Assembly (NCBI GenBank): GCA_016874895.1
Contig: VGSX01000116.1
Span: forward strand, 1-9,844
DNA length: 9,844 nt
Reading direction: 5' to 3'
Origin: Deltaproteobacteria bacterium
Lineage (GTDB): Bacteria; Desulfobacterota; Desulfobaccia; Desulfobaccales; Desulfobaccaceae
Shown here: piece by piece, positions 1 through 6,805 of the stretch
Numbering within the stretch: the stretch's first letter is position 1
Layout of the letters: each line of letters opens with the position of its first letter
Notes under the pieces: generated by a model
The model's database searches: none
Told to the model about the DNA's origin: nothing
What the model saw: only the letters and a program-made list of their open reading frames with translations
Position numbers and translations under genes: made by a program

Positions 1-34
1 CCTCGTGCGGAAGCCTTCTTTCCTGGCAGTGAAC

Positions 35-65
35 GCACCTGGGAGCCTCCCTCTCATACAGGTGC
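35..65. other. Inverted repeat upstream of the Rrf2-family gene
   Basis: GCACCTG (35-41) is matched exactly by CAGGTGC (59-65), with 17 nt between. A smaller palindrome, GGGAG-C-CTCCC (41-51), lies inside. It is about 40 bp before the start codon at 108, so it could be an operator for autoregulation, as is common for Rrf2 proteins, or a 5' leader hairpin. It does not match the classic IscR site. No clear -35/-10 pair was found in 1-107. The functional assignment is inference only. Confidence 0.25.
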
Positions 66-107
66 TTCTGGTTTTGGCTGAATCGCCCCACCTAAAGGAG
101 GGCCGCC

Positions 108-554
108 ATGAAGATGTGCACTAAAAGCCGGTATGGCCTGCGACTCATGATGGATATGGCTCGCCATTACCGCCAGGGACCGGTGCAGTTGGGGGAGATC
201 GCCAAACGCCAGGATATCTCGGTTAAATACCTCGAGCAAATAATCATTCCCCTGAAAAAGGCGCAGTATATCACCTCCCTGAGGGGCCGCAAAGGAGGCC
301 ATATCTTAAACAAACCCCCGGAAGAAATCTCCGTGGGGGAGATCGTGGCTCTTTTGGAAAAAACCACCACCCTTTTAGATTGTTCCAACCATACCGATCT
401 ATGCGACAGCTCGCCCACCTGCCCGGTGCGCCTTCTCTGGCAGGAGGCTATCCAGGCCATGTTTGACCGACTGCATGCCGTTACCCTGGCCGATCTGGTG
501 CAGATGTTGGATGTCTTGGAAAACAGACTGCAAGATACCCCGGAAGAAATCTAG
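108..554 (+). CDS. Rrf2-family transcriptional regulator, IscR-like, with three clustered cysteines
   Basis: This 148-residue protein is a DNA-binding regulator of the Rrf2/IscR/NsrR/CymR family. The N-terminus (MCTKSRYGLR, residues 3-12) is the family signature, followed by the winged helix (about residues 3-80) with the recognition segment DISVKYLEQII and the wing RGRKGGH. Three cysteines, C92, C99 and C105, sit in the loop that carries the Fe-S ligands in IscR (C92/C98/C104 in E. coli), so an Fe-S-sensing role is plausible. The spacing here is C-X6-C-X5-C rather than C-X5-C-X5-C. A strong Shine-Dalgarno AAAGGAGGG (94-102) lies 5 nt before the ATG and fixes the start. Family length is about 130-165 aa, so the gene is complete. 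No isc, suf or cys gene follows; the next gene is convergent, so the target regulon cannot be read from context. The family is certain; the Fe-S cofactor is inferred. Confidence 0.93.
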   Translation: MKMCTKSRYGLRLMMDMARHYRQGPVQLGEIAKRQDISVKYLEQIIIPLKKAQYITSLRGRKGGHILNKPPEEISVGEIVALLEKTTTLLDCSNHTDLCDSSPTCPVRLLWQEAIQAMFDRLHAVTLADLVQMLDVLENRLQDTPEEI

Positions 555-602
555 CAGTGGCGTCTCTGACAGAATAGCTGTTTTTGTCCTCCTGGATGAG
601 TG

Positions 603-3600
603 CTAACTCGTCTCCGTGGCCAGGCGGGAGAAAAAGCGCTTCAGCTGGCGCGTAAAAGTGGTCAAGGGAAACTTTTGGGGATGGAGGGTCTGGCGGAACT
701 GCTCCTGCAGGCTCGTTCCCGCCGTCGGCCCGGAATCCAGCGGCAAGAGACACAGGAGAGGGACGGCAAGAGTTTCTCCCTGGGAGCGGATAAAGGCCGC
801 CAGGCGTACGAATTCGCCGGCCGGCAGGTTCAGGTTGATGACAATCAGCCCGGGGAGGAGGTTTTCCAGGTTGCGGATGCCTTCCTCGTCGTTCTGGGCC
901 AGGGTGGTTTCAAACCCCTCATCGGCCAGGAAGGCGGACCACCGGGAGGCCCCCTCCTGAGCCGGATCAATGATCAGGGCTTCCTGGTAGGTTATCCAGG
1001 GGGACAGAGTTCTCAGGGCGTAGCCGAACTCCTCGGCGGTGCAGGGCTGTTTGAGAAATTCCGCCGGGCCCAGGACCAGGCCGGAGCGGCCGTCATCGCT
1101 GCAGGCCACCGGCAGAAGGGGCGCGTGTCTGGTTTTGTCGTTGGTTCGCAGGGCCAGAACGGCTTCCCATACTTGGGGGCCATCGCCCAGCAGGTCAATA
1201 ATGACCGCCGCGGGAGGGGTCTTGGCAGCCTCTGCCACAATGACATCCGTCATGGGTCTGGCCTGAAAAAGAAAGCCGAGGGTGGACAAAGATTCCTGCA
1301 AGACATGGATGAGGCCGCCCCGTCGGGTCAGACCGAAGACCAGTCGTCCCGGCCCGATTCCTTCCACCGGCGCCTCCGGGATGGCCTCTTCCTCGGGCAG
1401 GGGGAGGACAAAGGCGAAGGTGGAGCCTTTGCCGTACTCGCTCTCCACCCAGATACGGCCGCCGTGCATCTCCACCAGGTGACGGCTGATGGGCAGTCCC
1501 AGGCCGGTGCCGCCATGGCGCCGGGTGGCGGAGCTGTCGATCTGGACAAATTCCTGAAAAATTTTCTGCAGGTCTTCTTCTTTGATGCCGATGCCGGTGT
1601 CCGTGACCCGGATGGCGGCATAGTTCTTAATGGCGCCGCCCTCGGGCAGCCTCTGCGTCTTAAAGCTAACCGTGATGATGCCGTTGGCATCGGTGAACTT
1701 AACCGCGTTACTTAACAGATTCAGCAGCACCCGGGTGATCTTGTCCCGATCCACCAGCAGCGGCGGCACCTCGGTGGAATCCACCTTGAGTCTGACGCCC
1801 TTGTCCCGGGCCAGTGGTCCGATGGTTTGCAGAGCTTCCTGGAGGATATCCAGCAGGTCGGTCCGCTCCACAGAGAGGGCCATTTTGTCCGCCCGGATTT
1901 TCGACAGGTCCAGCAAATCATCGATCATGCCCAGCAGTTTCTGGCTGGCTTTTTCCACCCGCTCCAGACTTTTCTGCTGTTCCGGATTGATCACCCCATC
2001 AACGCCATCCAACAGGTTCAGGGTAAAGCCGCGGATTGAATTAAGGGGAGTCCGCAGTTCATGGGAGACATTGGCCAGAAAATCGGTTTTCAGCCGGTCC
2101 ATCTCTTTCAGGGCCCGGTTGGCCTCCGAGAGTTCCAGGGATTTATTTTTCAATTCCAGGGTCCGCTCCGCCACCTTGGTTTCCAGTTCCTTGCTGAAGC
2201 GGATGAGCTTTTCGTAGAGGCGGACATTGTGGATGGCCAGGCTAACCTGGTTGGCCAGGGACCGGTAAAAATCCAGTTGTTCCGGGGGAAAAAACTTTTT
2301 CTGATCGGAAGCGGCGCACAACACTCCCAGCACCTGAGATTCCGTGGCCAGTGGGACCAGGATAAAACTGGCCTGCATCTCCGCCGGATGCAGCCCCGGG
2401 GAGGAATCGGGGGGCAATTGGGTGGCATCCGGGATGGAAATGAGATTCCGGGTGAGGAGGCACTGTCCCACCAGGGTGGACATGTCCGGCGTCATGTCCA
2501 GCTCATGGTTGACCAGGGGGGTGGGGCCCAGGGAGCTCTCCAGCCGCAGCACCCCGTCTTCATCCAGGAGGCGGATGGAGCTTTGCGCCACCCCGATTTT
2601 GTCCTGCAGGAGGCGCAGGATACTCTCCAGAATCTGTGACAGGCTCAAAGAGGAGGTGGAGTGCTGAGCCGCTTCGTTCAGGATGGAAAGTTCATTCACC
2701 CGCTGTTTCAGGGCGCCCCGGCTTTCTTCCAGGGAATGGGACACCTCGCCCACCAGATCAAAGACCCCATCCAGCCGGGAGCCCCGGGAGGCCAGATAGC
2801 CGTCCACCACCACCCGGGCTGCGGCCGGACCCACCGATCCCCCGATGAGACGTTCCACATAGTCCCTGAGCTTAAGCTTGTCCGCGTCGCTCCAGGAGGT
2901 TTCTGGATCAAGGGAATTCTCGGCGGCAAATTCCTGCAAGGCCTCCCGAGCCTTGCCCTTGCCCACGAATTTTGCGGCCAGGGCCATGAATTGGGGGGCT
3001 TCCGGCAGGTTGGCGGTGCGGGGCTCCAAGCCCACCTCGGGAGCCACGGAAAAGACGTCAACATAGCGGGCCGCCTGTTCCTCTTCATCCGCCGAGGGCG
3101 AGGTGAGCAGGGACACACCCGCCAATAACCCGATATTCAGGAGCATCGACCAGAAAAAGGCGTGGGTGAGGGGGTGAAAATCCGTCAGGGCCAGCAGGGC
3201 CGTGGGGCGCAGCAGCCCGATGCCCCAGGGGCCGTAGGTGAGGATATCCTCGGAAAACCACCCGGCATTAATGAGATAGGGAAAGAGCAGGGTATAGGCC
3301 CAACAGGCAAACCCCGCGGCCAGACCGGCATTGGCCCCCCAGCGGGTGGCCCGACGCCAGTACATGGCAGCAAAGATGGCCGGGGCCAACTGCGCCACCC
3401 CGGCAAAGGCGATGAGGCCCATTTCCACCAGCATGGTCAGGGGGCCCAGGGTGCGATAGCTGATATACCCCAACAGAATAACGATGAAAATCCCCAGACG
3501 TTTAAAAAACAGCAGCCACCTGGACCAATCCCGGCCCCGCCAGAAAATGGCCAGGAGCGGCGTCACCAGGCTGTTGAGCAACATGGTGCTCAAGGTTATG

Positions 3601-4658
3601 GAGACCACCATCACCATGGCCGTGGCCGCCGACAGCCCGCCGATGAAAACCACCAGGGCCAGCCAGGGGTGATTATTGTCCAGGGGCAGTTGCAGCACGA
3701 AGGTGTCCCCCTGGCCGGGGGGATAGCCCAACAGGAGGCCGCCGATGGCCAGCGGCAGCACAAAGATGTTGATGAGAAACAGGTACAGAGGCAAAAGCCA
3801 GGCCGCGGTCAGGAGGTGTTTTTCGTCGGTGTTTTCCACCACCGCCATATGGAATTGCCGGGGTAGGAAGATAATGGCGCTCATGGCCAGTATCGTCTCC
3901 ACCAGAAACAGGCCGTAGCTGTTCCGGGGAGAGCTGTCCAGTAAAAATAATTCCATCAATTCCGGTCGGCTCTGGGCCTGCCGGAATAGCTCCCCCAGAC
4001 CCGGGAACAGAAAAAAACTTACCAGGATGCCGGCAGCCAGGAAGGCCACAAGCTTGACAATGGATTCAAAGGCCACCGCCGCCACCAGACCTTCGTGGCG
4101 TTCGCCGGGATCCAGGTGCCGGGCCCCGAACATGGAGCCGAAGGCGGCCAGGATCAAGGCCACGTAAAAGGCATTGTCGGCGTAGAACGGCAGAGTATTA
4201 ACCTGGGAATGAGTTTCCCCCACCAGGATGTCGAAGGTCGTGGAGATCGCTTTGAGCTGCAGGCCGATATAGGGCATGTCGGCCAGGATTATCCAGACAG
4301 TCACCACCGAACCCATTAAAATGCCCCGGCCATAGCGCAGCGTTAAGAAGTCGGCCATGGTGGTGATGCGGTTGATCTTGCAGATGCGGATCAGTTTGCG
4401 GACAATGAACCACCATAGAAAGGCGATGATGGTGGGCCCTAGATAGATGGGCAGAAAGGTCAATCCCTCGGTGGCAGCCTTGCCCACCGAACCGTAAAAA
4501 GTCCAGGAAGTGCAATAAACCGCCAGGGACAGGGTGTAAATATACGGATTGGCGATGAGGCTGCGGCCCTGGGCCCGGCGCCGGTCGCAATAGTAGGCCA
4601 GGCCGAACAGCAGCAGCAGATACCCGAACGCCGTGGTGGCCACCAGGATTTTATTCAT
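603..4658 (-). CDS. Sodium:solute symporter-type sensor histidine kinase (SSS-STAC-GAF-HisKA-HATPase) with two degenerate receiver-like domains
   Basis: This 1351-residue membrane kinase combines a transporter-like module with a two-component sensor, as in CbrA/CrbS proteins. Residues 1-520 form about 13 hydrophobic helices of the SLC5/SSS fold. Residues about 555-625 resemble the STAC linker of this class (MALAAKFVGKGKAREAL, then GGSVGPAAARVVVDGYL). A GAF-like domain (about 660-812) is followed by a signalling helix (about 815-858). HisKA has the H-box NVSHELRTPLNS with phospho-acceptor H866. The ATPase domain has the N-box (N984 in LLSNAVKFTD), DTGIG (1020-1024) and HGGTGLGL (1048-1055), so all catalytic boxes are intact. 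The tail has two receiver-like folds: about 1105-1215 keeps a possible D1155 and K1203 but lacks the usual acidic pair after strand 1, while about 1227-1340 has N1275 where the phospho-acceptor Asp should be. GAGG at 4670-4673 lies 11 nt before the ATG. The preceding small membrane gene ends 14 bp upstream. No separate response regulator is in the window. The ligand is unknown; for relatives, histidine or acetate-type nutrients are reported. Confidence 0.93.
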   Translation of the reverse strand: MNKILVATTAFGYLLLLFGLAYYCDRRRAQGRSLIANPYIYTLSLAVYCTSWTFYGSVGKAATEGLTFLPIYLGPTIIAFLWWFIVRKLIRICKINRITTMADFLTLRYGRGILMGSVVTVWIILADMPYIGLQLKAISTTFDILVGETHSQVNTLPFYADNAFYVALILAAFGSMFGARHLDPGERHEGLVAAVAFESIVKLVAFLAAGILVSFFLFPGLGELFRQAQSRPELMELFLLDSSPRNSYGLFLVETILAMSAIIFLPRQFHMAVVENTDEKHLLTAAWLLPLYLFLINIFVLPLAIGGLLLGYPPGQGDTFVLQLPLDNNHPWLALVVFIGGLSAATAMVMVVSITLSTMLLNSLVTPLLAIFWRGRDWSRWLLFFKRLGIFIVILLGYISYRTLGPLTMLVEMGLIAFAGVAQLAPAIFAAMYWRRATRWGANAGLAAGFACWAYTLLFPYLINAGWFSEDILTYGPWGIGLLRPTALLALTDFHPLTHAFFWSMLLNIGLLAGVSLLTSPSADEEEQAARYVDVFSVAPEVGLEPRTANLPEAPQFMALAAKFVGKGKAREALQEFAAENSLDPETSWSDADKLKLRDYVERLIGGSVGPAAARVVVDGYLASRGSRLDGVFDLVGEVSHSLEESRGALKQRVNELSILNEAAQHSTSSLSLSQILESILRLLQDKIGVAQSSIRLLDEDGVLRLESSLGPTPLVNHELDMTPDMSTLVGQCLLTRNLISIPDATQLPPDSSPGLHPAEMQASFILVPLATESQVLGVLCAASDQKKFFPPEQLDFYRSLANQVSLAIHNVRLYEKLIRFSKELETKVAERTLELKNKSLELSEANRALKEMDRLKTDFLANVSHELRTPLNSIRGFTLNLLDGVDGVINPEQQKSLERVEKASQKLLGMIDDLLDLSKIRADKMALSVERTDLLDILQEALQTIGPLARDKGVRLKVDSTEVPPLLVDRDKITRVLLNLLSNAVKFTDANGIITVSFKTQRLPEGGAIKNYAAIRVTDTGIGIKEEDLQKIFQEFVQIDSSATRRHGGTGLGLPISRHLVEMHGGRIWVESEYGKGSTFAFVLPLPEEEAIPEAPVEGIGPGRLVFGLTRRGGLIHVLQESLSTLGFLFQARPMTDVIVAEAAKTPPAAVIIDLLGDGPQVWEAVLALRTNDKTRHAPLLPVACSDDGRSGLVLGPAEFLKQPCTAEEFGYALRTLSPWITYQEALIIDPAQEGASRWSAFLADEGFETTLAQNDEEGIRNLENLLPGLIVINLNLPAGEFVRLAAFIRSQGETLAVPLLCLLPLDSGPTAGTSLQEQFRQTLHPQKFPLTTFTRQLKRFFSRLATETS

Positions 4659-4672
4659 CAGGTCGGCCGCCT

Positions 4673-4915
4673 CTAATCCTTGTCTGAATAGTGCCCCAGG
4701 ACCCGGGTGAGCCGGAATAAAACGAAAATTCCCACCAGCCAGATGCCCGTAAGATAAACCACCATGGTGGGGATGCCCCCGAGGCTGGTTGGCTGATTAA
4801 AAATCTGCAGCAAGGGATAATTGGTCAGGAGCAGGCCCAGGCCGAAGCAGATAAGGCACCAGGCTTTGGCGCGGGCCGCGGCTCGGGATTTATGGATTTC
4901 TTCCGGTGGCAACAT
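4673..4915 (-). CDS. Small two-helix membrane protein, similar to sodium:solute symporter small subunits (DUF4212-like)
   Basis: This roughly 80-residue protein has a charged N-terminus (PPEEIHKSRAAARAK), a first membrane helix (about 18-38), a short loop containing LGGIPTMVV, a second membrane helix (about 48-66) and a basic/acidic tail (RLTRVLGHYSDKD). This layout, including the LGG-P turn before helix 2 and a short charged tail, resembles DUF4212 proteins, the proposed small subunits of solute:sodium symporters. The match is by eye. There are two in-frame ATGs: the one at 4921 directly abuts the Shine-Dalgarno GGAGG (4922-4926), while the one at 4915 is 6 nt from it, so 4915 is preferred (the longer reading gives 82 aa). 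The start lies inside the end of the MBL-fold gene (26-nt overlap), and the stop is 14 bp before the symporter-kinase, so translational coupling is likely. I infer that it is an accessory subunit of the kinase's transporter domain. Confidence 0.8.
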   Translation of the reverse strand: MLPPEEIHKSRAAARAKAWCLICFGLGLLLTNYPLLQIFNQPTSLGGIPTMVVYLTGIWLVGIFVLFRLTRVLGHYSDKD

Positions 4916-5813
4916 AACCATCCTCCGTGAGCTTTACTCCTCCGGCCGACAGAAGGCGCTGGAGATGCTTGCCCAGCATCTGCCTTTCAATGTGGTCATA
5001 GACAAAAGCCGGTTCCAGGGGTTTGCGGTAAATCAGACGTCGGGCGATTAACTCCTCCAGGGTCAGGGGTTCTCGGAGCAGGGAAAGTAACTCCGTCTCC
5101 CGGTCAAAAATTACCTGCCTGAACCGCCCCAGGGCAAGGCGAGCCTCGGCCCCAGGAAACACCCCCTGGCCGTGGGCGGTGAGATACGTTCTGGCCCGGA
5201 ACTCCTCGAGGCGATCCAAAGATGCCAGCAGGGCGTTTATATCCGAGGCCCGGTCTCCGTACCAGGGGCCGAAGGGGGTTAAATCCATATCGGCTAAATA
5301 CAGTATATCCTGCTCAGGGAAGTAAAAACAACTGTGTCCCGGAGTATGTCCCGGAGTATGAATTACCTGCAGGGGGGTCCGGCCGAAGCGCAGTTCATCT
5401 CCATCCCGAAAAGTTCGGACCTGCTGCAGGGGGCGGTAATGGAATTCCTTCACCAGGGTCTTCTGCCAGTACTGATAATACTGCGGGTCTTCGATACCCA
5501 GGAGTTCAAAGACCCCGGCCATGGAGGTGAAAGCCCCGGCTTCGGCGGCCGGGGCCCAGATAAGATCAGGGGCAAAAAGATAAAGATACTTCTGGTGGTC
5601 TTCGTGAAAATGGCTCAGCAGCACCGCGGTTAAGTTAGGGTCATGGGCCAGCCGGCGGCACTGCTGTTGGTCGGCACTGGGGTCGATGAAGGCCACTTCC
5701 CCGTCCGCCACGATGACGGAATGGCAATAGGGATACCTGCCCCCGCGACGCCCCCGCAGGAATTTTACCGGGCCGAAATCCAGGATTTCCGGCTGATAAT
5801 CACTCCCCGCCAC
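4890..5813 (-). CDS. MBL-fold metallo-hydrolase with C-terminal winged-helix domain (LACTB2-like)
   Basis: This 307-residue cytoplasmic hydrolase of the metallo-beta-lactamase fold carries the dinuclear metal motif HFHEDH (H68, H70, D72, H73), then H156 in HTPGHTPGH, the bridging D175 in LADMD and H214 in TAHG. The metal-binding set is complete. The last part (about 245-300; LTLEELIARRLIYR and HLQRLLSAGGV) fits the small helical/winged domain (BLACT_WH) seen in LACTB2-like and related thiolesterase or nuclease proteins. No signal peptide is present. The start is a GTG at 5811-5813. An in-frame stop lies just upstream and GAGG (5821-5824) is 7 nt away, so no earlier start is possible. Its 3' end overlaps the small membrane gene by 26 nt, and the CBS-ACT gene ends 53 bp upstream. 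The substrate cannot be read from sequence; glyoxalase II-like thioester, lactone or RNA substrates are all possible. Confidence 0.9.
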   Translation of the reverse strand: MAGSDYQPEILDFGPVKFLRGRRGGRYPYCHSVIVADGEVAFIDPSADQQQCRRLAHDPNLTAVLLSHFHEDHQKYLYLFAPDLIWAPAAEAGAFTSMAGVFELLGIEDPQYYQYWQKTLVKEFHYRPLQQVRTFRDGDELRFGRTPLQVIHTPGHTPGHSCFYFPEQDILYLADMDLTPFGPWYGDRASDINALLASLDRLEEFRARTYLTAHGQGVFPGAEARLALGRFRQVIFDRETELLSLLREPLTLEELIARRLIYRKPLEPAFVYDHIERQMLGKHLQRLLSAGGVKLTEDGYVATGRNP

Positions 5814-5866
5814 GCCACCGCCTCATAAAATCCATCAGAAAATTTGGGGTTGCTGCTCCTCACGCC

Positions 5867-6535
5867 TCATAACTCTTTTAAAATATCCTCCGCCAGATAG
5901 AGGACGTTAAATTTCTGGCGCAGCGCCTGCTCCAGTTTCTTCAGGTCTTCCGAGGGCATATTCCGCAGGCGGATATAGACGTTCCGGGTGCCCTCGGCCA
6001 CCATGTCGGTGGAGCTCAAAATGCTGACAATGCGGCCACCGTACTCCCGGACGACATCAGCCACTTCCTTAATAGACCCCGGACGGTCATCCAGGGAAAA
6101 GGCGAACTGCACCCCGCCCTTGTAGATGCCGGTGATATTGACAAAGGCCCGGAAGACATCCGATTGGGTGATGATGCCCACCAATTCCGATTTGTTATTA
6201 ACCACCGGCAGACCGGAAACCTTGTGCTCCAACATCACCACCGCGGCCCGCTCCACGGTTTCCTCCGGATGGATGGTGACGGGATTTTTAGTCATGATTT
6301 CCTTAACTTTGATCTCCGCCAGGAGGTAGTATAATTCATGCACATCCAGGGTGGTGGCCTTGGAGGGGGAGGCCTCCTTCAGGTCCCGGTCCGAAAGGAT
6401 TCCCACCAGGGCGCCCCGGGCCATTACCGGCAACCGGCGTATATTATTCTCCTTCATCATGTGCAAGGCTTTCATCATGGAAGTGTTTTCGTCCACCGTT
6501 ATAACGTCGGACGCCATCCATTCCCGGACTAGCAT
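5867..6535 (-). CDS. CBS-CBS-ACT domain protein (AcuB-like)
   Basis: This 222-residue soluble regulatory protein has CBS 1 at about residues 5-55 (WMASDVITVDENTSMMKAL, ending in SDRDL), CBS 2 at about 76-131 (IMTKNPVTIHPEETVERAA, ending in TQSDVFRAF), and an ACT domain at about 143-213 (SLDDRPGSIKEVADVVREY). The order and length match the AcuB family (about 214 aa in Bacillus), linked to control of acetyl-CoA synthetase/acetoin metabolism. CBS pairs typically bind adenosine nucleotides and ACT domains bind small ligands. An upstream in-frame ATG at 6589 would add 18 residues, but TTAAGGAGG with GGAGG at 6544-6548 lies 8 nt before the ATG at 6535, and the family normally begins with this ML-V-WM pattern, so 6535 is chosen. 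No acu or acs genes are adjacent, so the partner is unknown. The nearby nutrient-sensing kinase may share a physiological theme; this is inference. Confidence 0.9.
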   Translation of the reverse strand: MLVREWMASDVITVDENTSMMKALHMMKENNIRRLPVMARGALVGILSDRDLKEASPSKATTLDVHELYYLLAEIKVKEIMTKNPVTIHPEETVERAAVVMLEHKVSGLPVVNNKSELVGIITQSDVFRAFVNITGIYKGGVQFAFSLDDRPGSIKEVADVVREYGGRIVSILSSTDMVAEGTRNVYIRLRNMPSEDLKKLEQALRQKFNVLYLAEDILKEL

Positions 6536-6543
6536 AATATCTT

Positions 6544-6548
6544 CCTCC
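6544..6548 (-). promoter_or_regulatory. Shine-Dalgarno that decides the CBS-ACT start
   Basis: On the minus strand TTAAGGAGGAAG precedes the ATG at 6535 with 8 nt between GGAGG and the start codon. The longer reading from 6589 has no comparable site and places this motif inside the coding sequence, which argues against it. Confidence 0.8.
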
Positions 6549-6590
6549 TTAACGGAACCTGGGAAAAGAAGTTCAAGTGGTATATGCATG

Positions 6591-6610
6591 CGGCGGCCGC
6601 CTTGCCGCCG
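6591..6610. other. GC-only hairpin in the leader of the CBS-ACT gene
   Basis: CGGCGGC (6591-6597) and GCCGCCG (6604-6610) are exact inverted repeats with a 6-nt loop, giving a very stable 7-bp stem. A GGCGGCCGCC palindrome overlaps the left arm. There is no T-run on either side, so it is not a standard intrinsic terminator. It lies about 55 nt before the CBS-ACT start, and may affect transcription or translation of that gene or simply be part of the repeat-rich spacer. Confidence 0.4.
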
Positions 6611-6624
6611 TCAATTTCACCATG

Positions 6625-6717
6625 AAAATCCCCCTCAATCCCCCTTTGGAAAGGGGATACTTTTTAAAGGATATCCTTTAGTTCCCCCCTTTTTTAAAGG
6701 GGGTTAGGGGGGATTTT
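6625..6717. repeat. C/G-rich intergenic element with terminal inverted repeats (MITE- or REP-like)
   Basis: This 93-bp element has imperfect terminal inverted repeats: AAAATCCCCCTCAATCCCCC at the left, with the right end complementary (GGGGGTTAGGGGGGATTTT). It contains three further palindromes: CCCCTTTGGAAAGGGG near the left end, AAAGGATATCCTTT (6666-6679, perfect) in the middle, and CCCCCTTT-TTT-AAAGGGGG at the right. Elements of the form ATCCCCCT...CCCCCTTT...AAAGGGGG...AGGGGGAT are widely scattered between genes in many bacteria, so this is probably a small non-autonomous repeat. It has no coding capacity. No clear target duplication was seen. It fills much of the 270-bp spacer between plsY and the CBS-ACT gene; the rest of that spacer shows no gene. 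Confidence 0.7.
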
Positions 6718-6738
6718 ATTAAGTTGCCAACTCGCCAT

Positions 6739-6771
6739 CTCCCTAATTCAACAGCATTGAGGGTTAGGGGG
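6739..6771. repeat. Degenerate remnant related to the adjacent C/G-rich repeat
   Basis: CCCTAA (6741-6746) and TTAGGG (6764-6769, within GGGTTAGGGGG) form an inverted pair about 17 nt apart. The right arm repeats the GGGTTAGGGG core found at 6701-6710 in the larger element 50 bp away. It could be a decayed second copy or a half-element. It is short, so chance similarity is possible. Confidence 0.35.
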
Positions 6772-6805
6772 TACATGAATAATAATACCATCTCCCAGGG
6801 CCGAC

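Noticed and set aside
555..602. Terminator between the convergent Rrf2 and kinase genes
   Set aside because: ACAG-AATAG-CTGT followed by TTTT is only a 4-bp stem and too weak to annotate.
600..1715. Long plus-strand open frame of 371 codons
   Set aside because: It lies wholly antisense to the kinase's HATPase and receiver-like domains. Its translation is low-complexity Gly/Gln/Arg-rich with no recognisable motif, as expected for a shadow of GC-rich coding DNA.
3162..3866. Plus-strand open frame of 234 codons
   Set aside because: Antisense to the symporter membrane helices; Gly/Gln/His-rich translation with no domain signs.
6536..6589. Longer N-terminus (18 extra residues) for the CBS-ACT protein
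   Set aside because: A strong Shine-Dalgarno lies within this stretch at the right distance from the ATG at 6535, and family members start there.
6661..6717. Intrinsic terminator for plsY
   Set aside because: The hairpins are strong, but on the minus strand no T-run follows directly; the T/A stretches lie inside the loops. The repeat-element explanation fits better.
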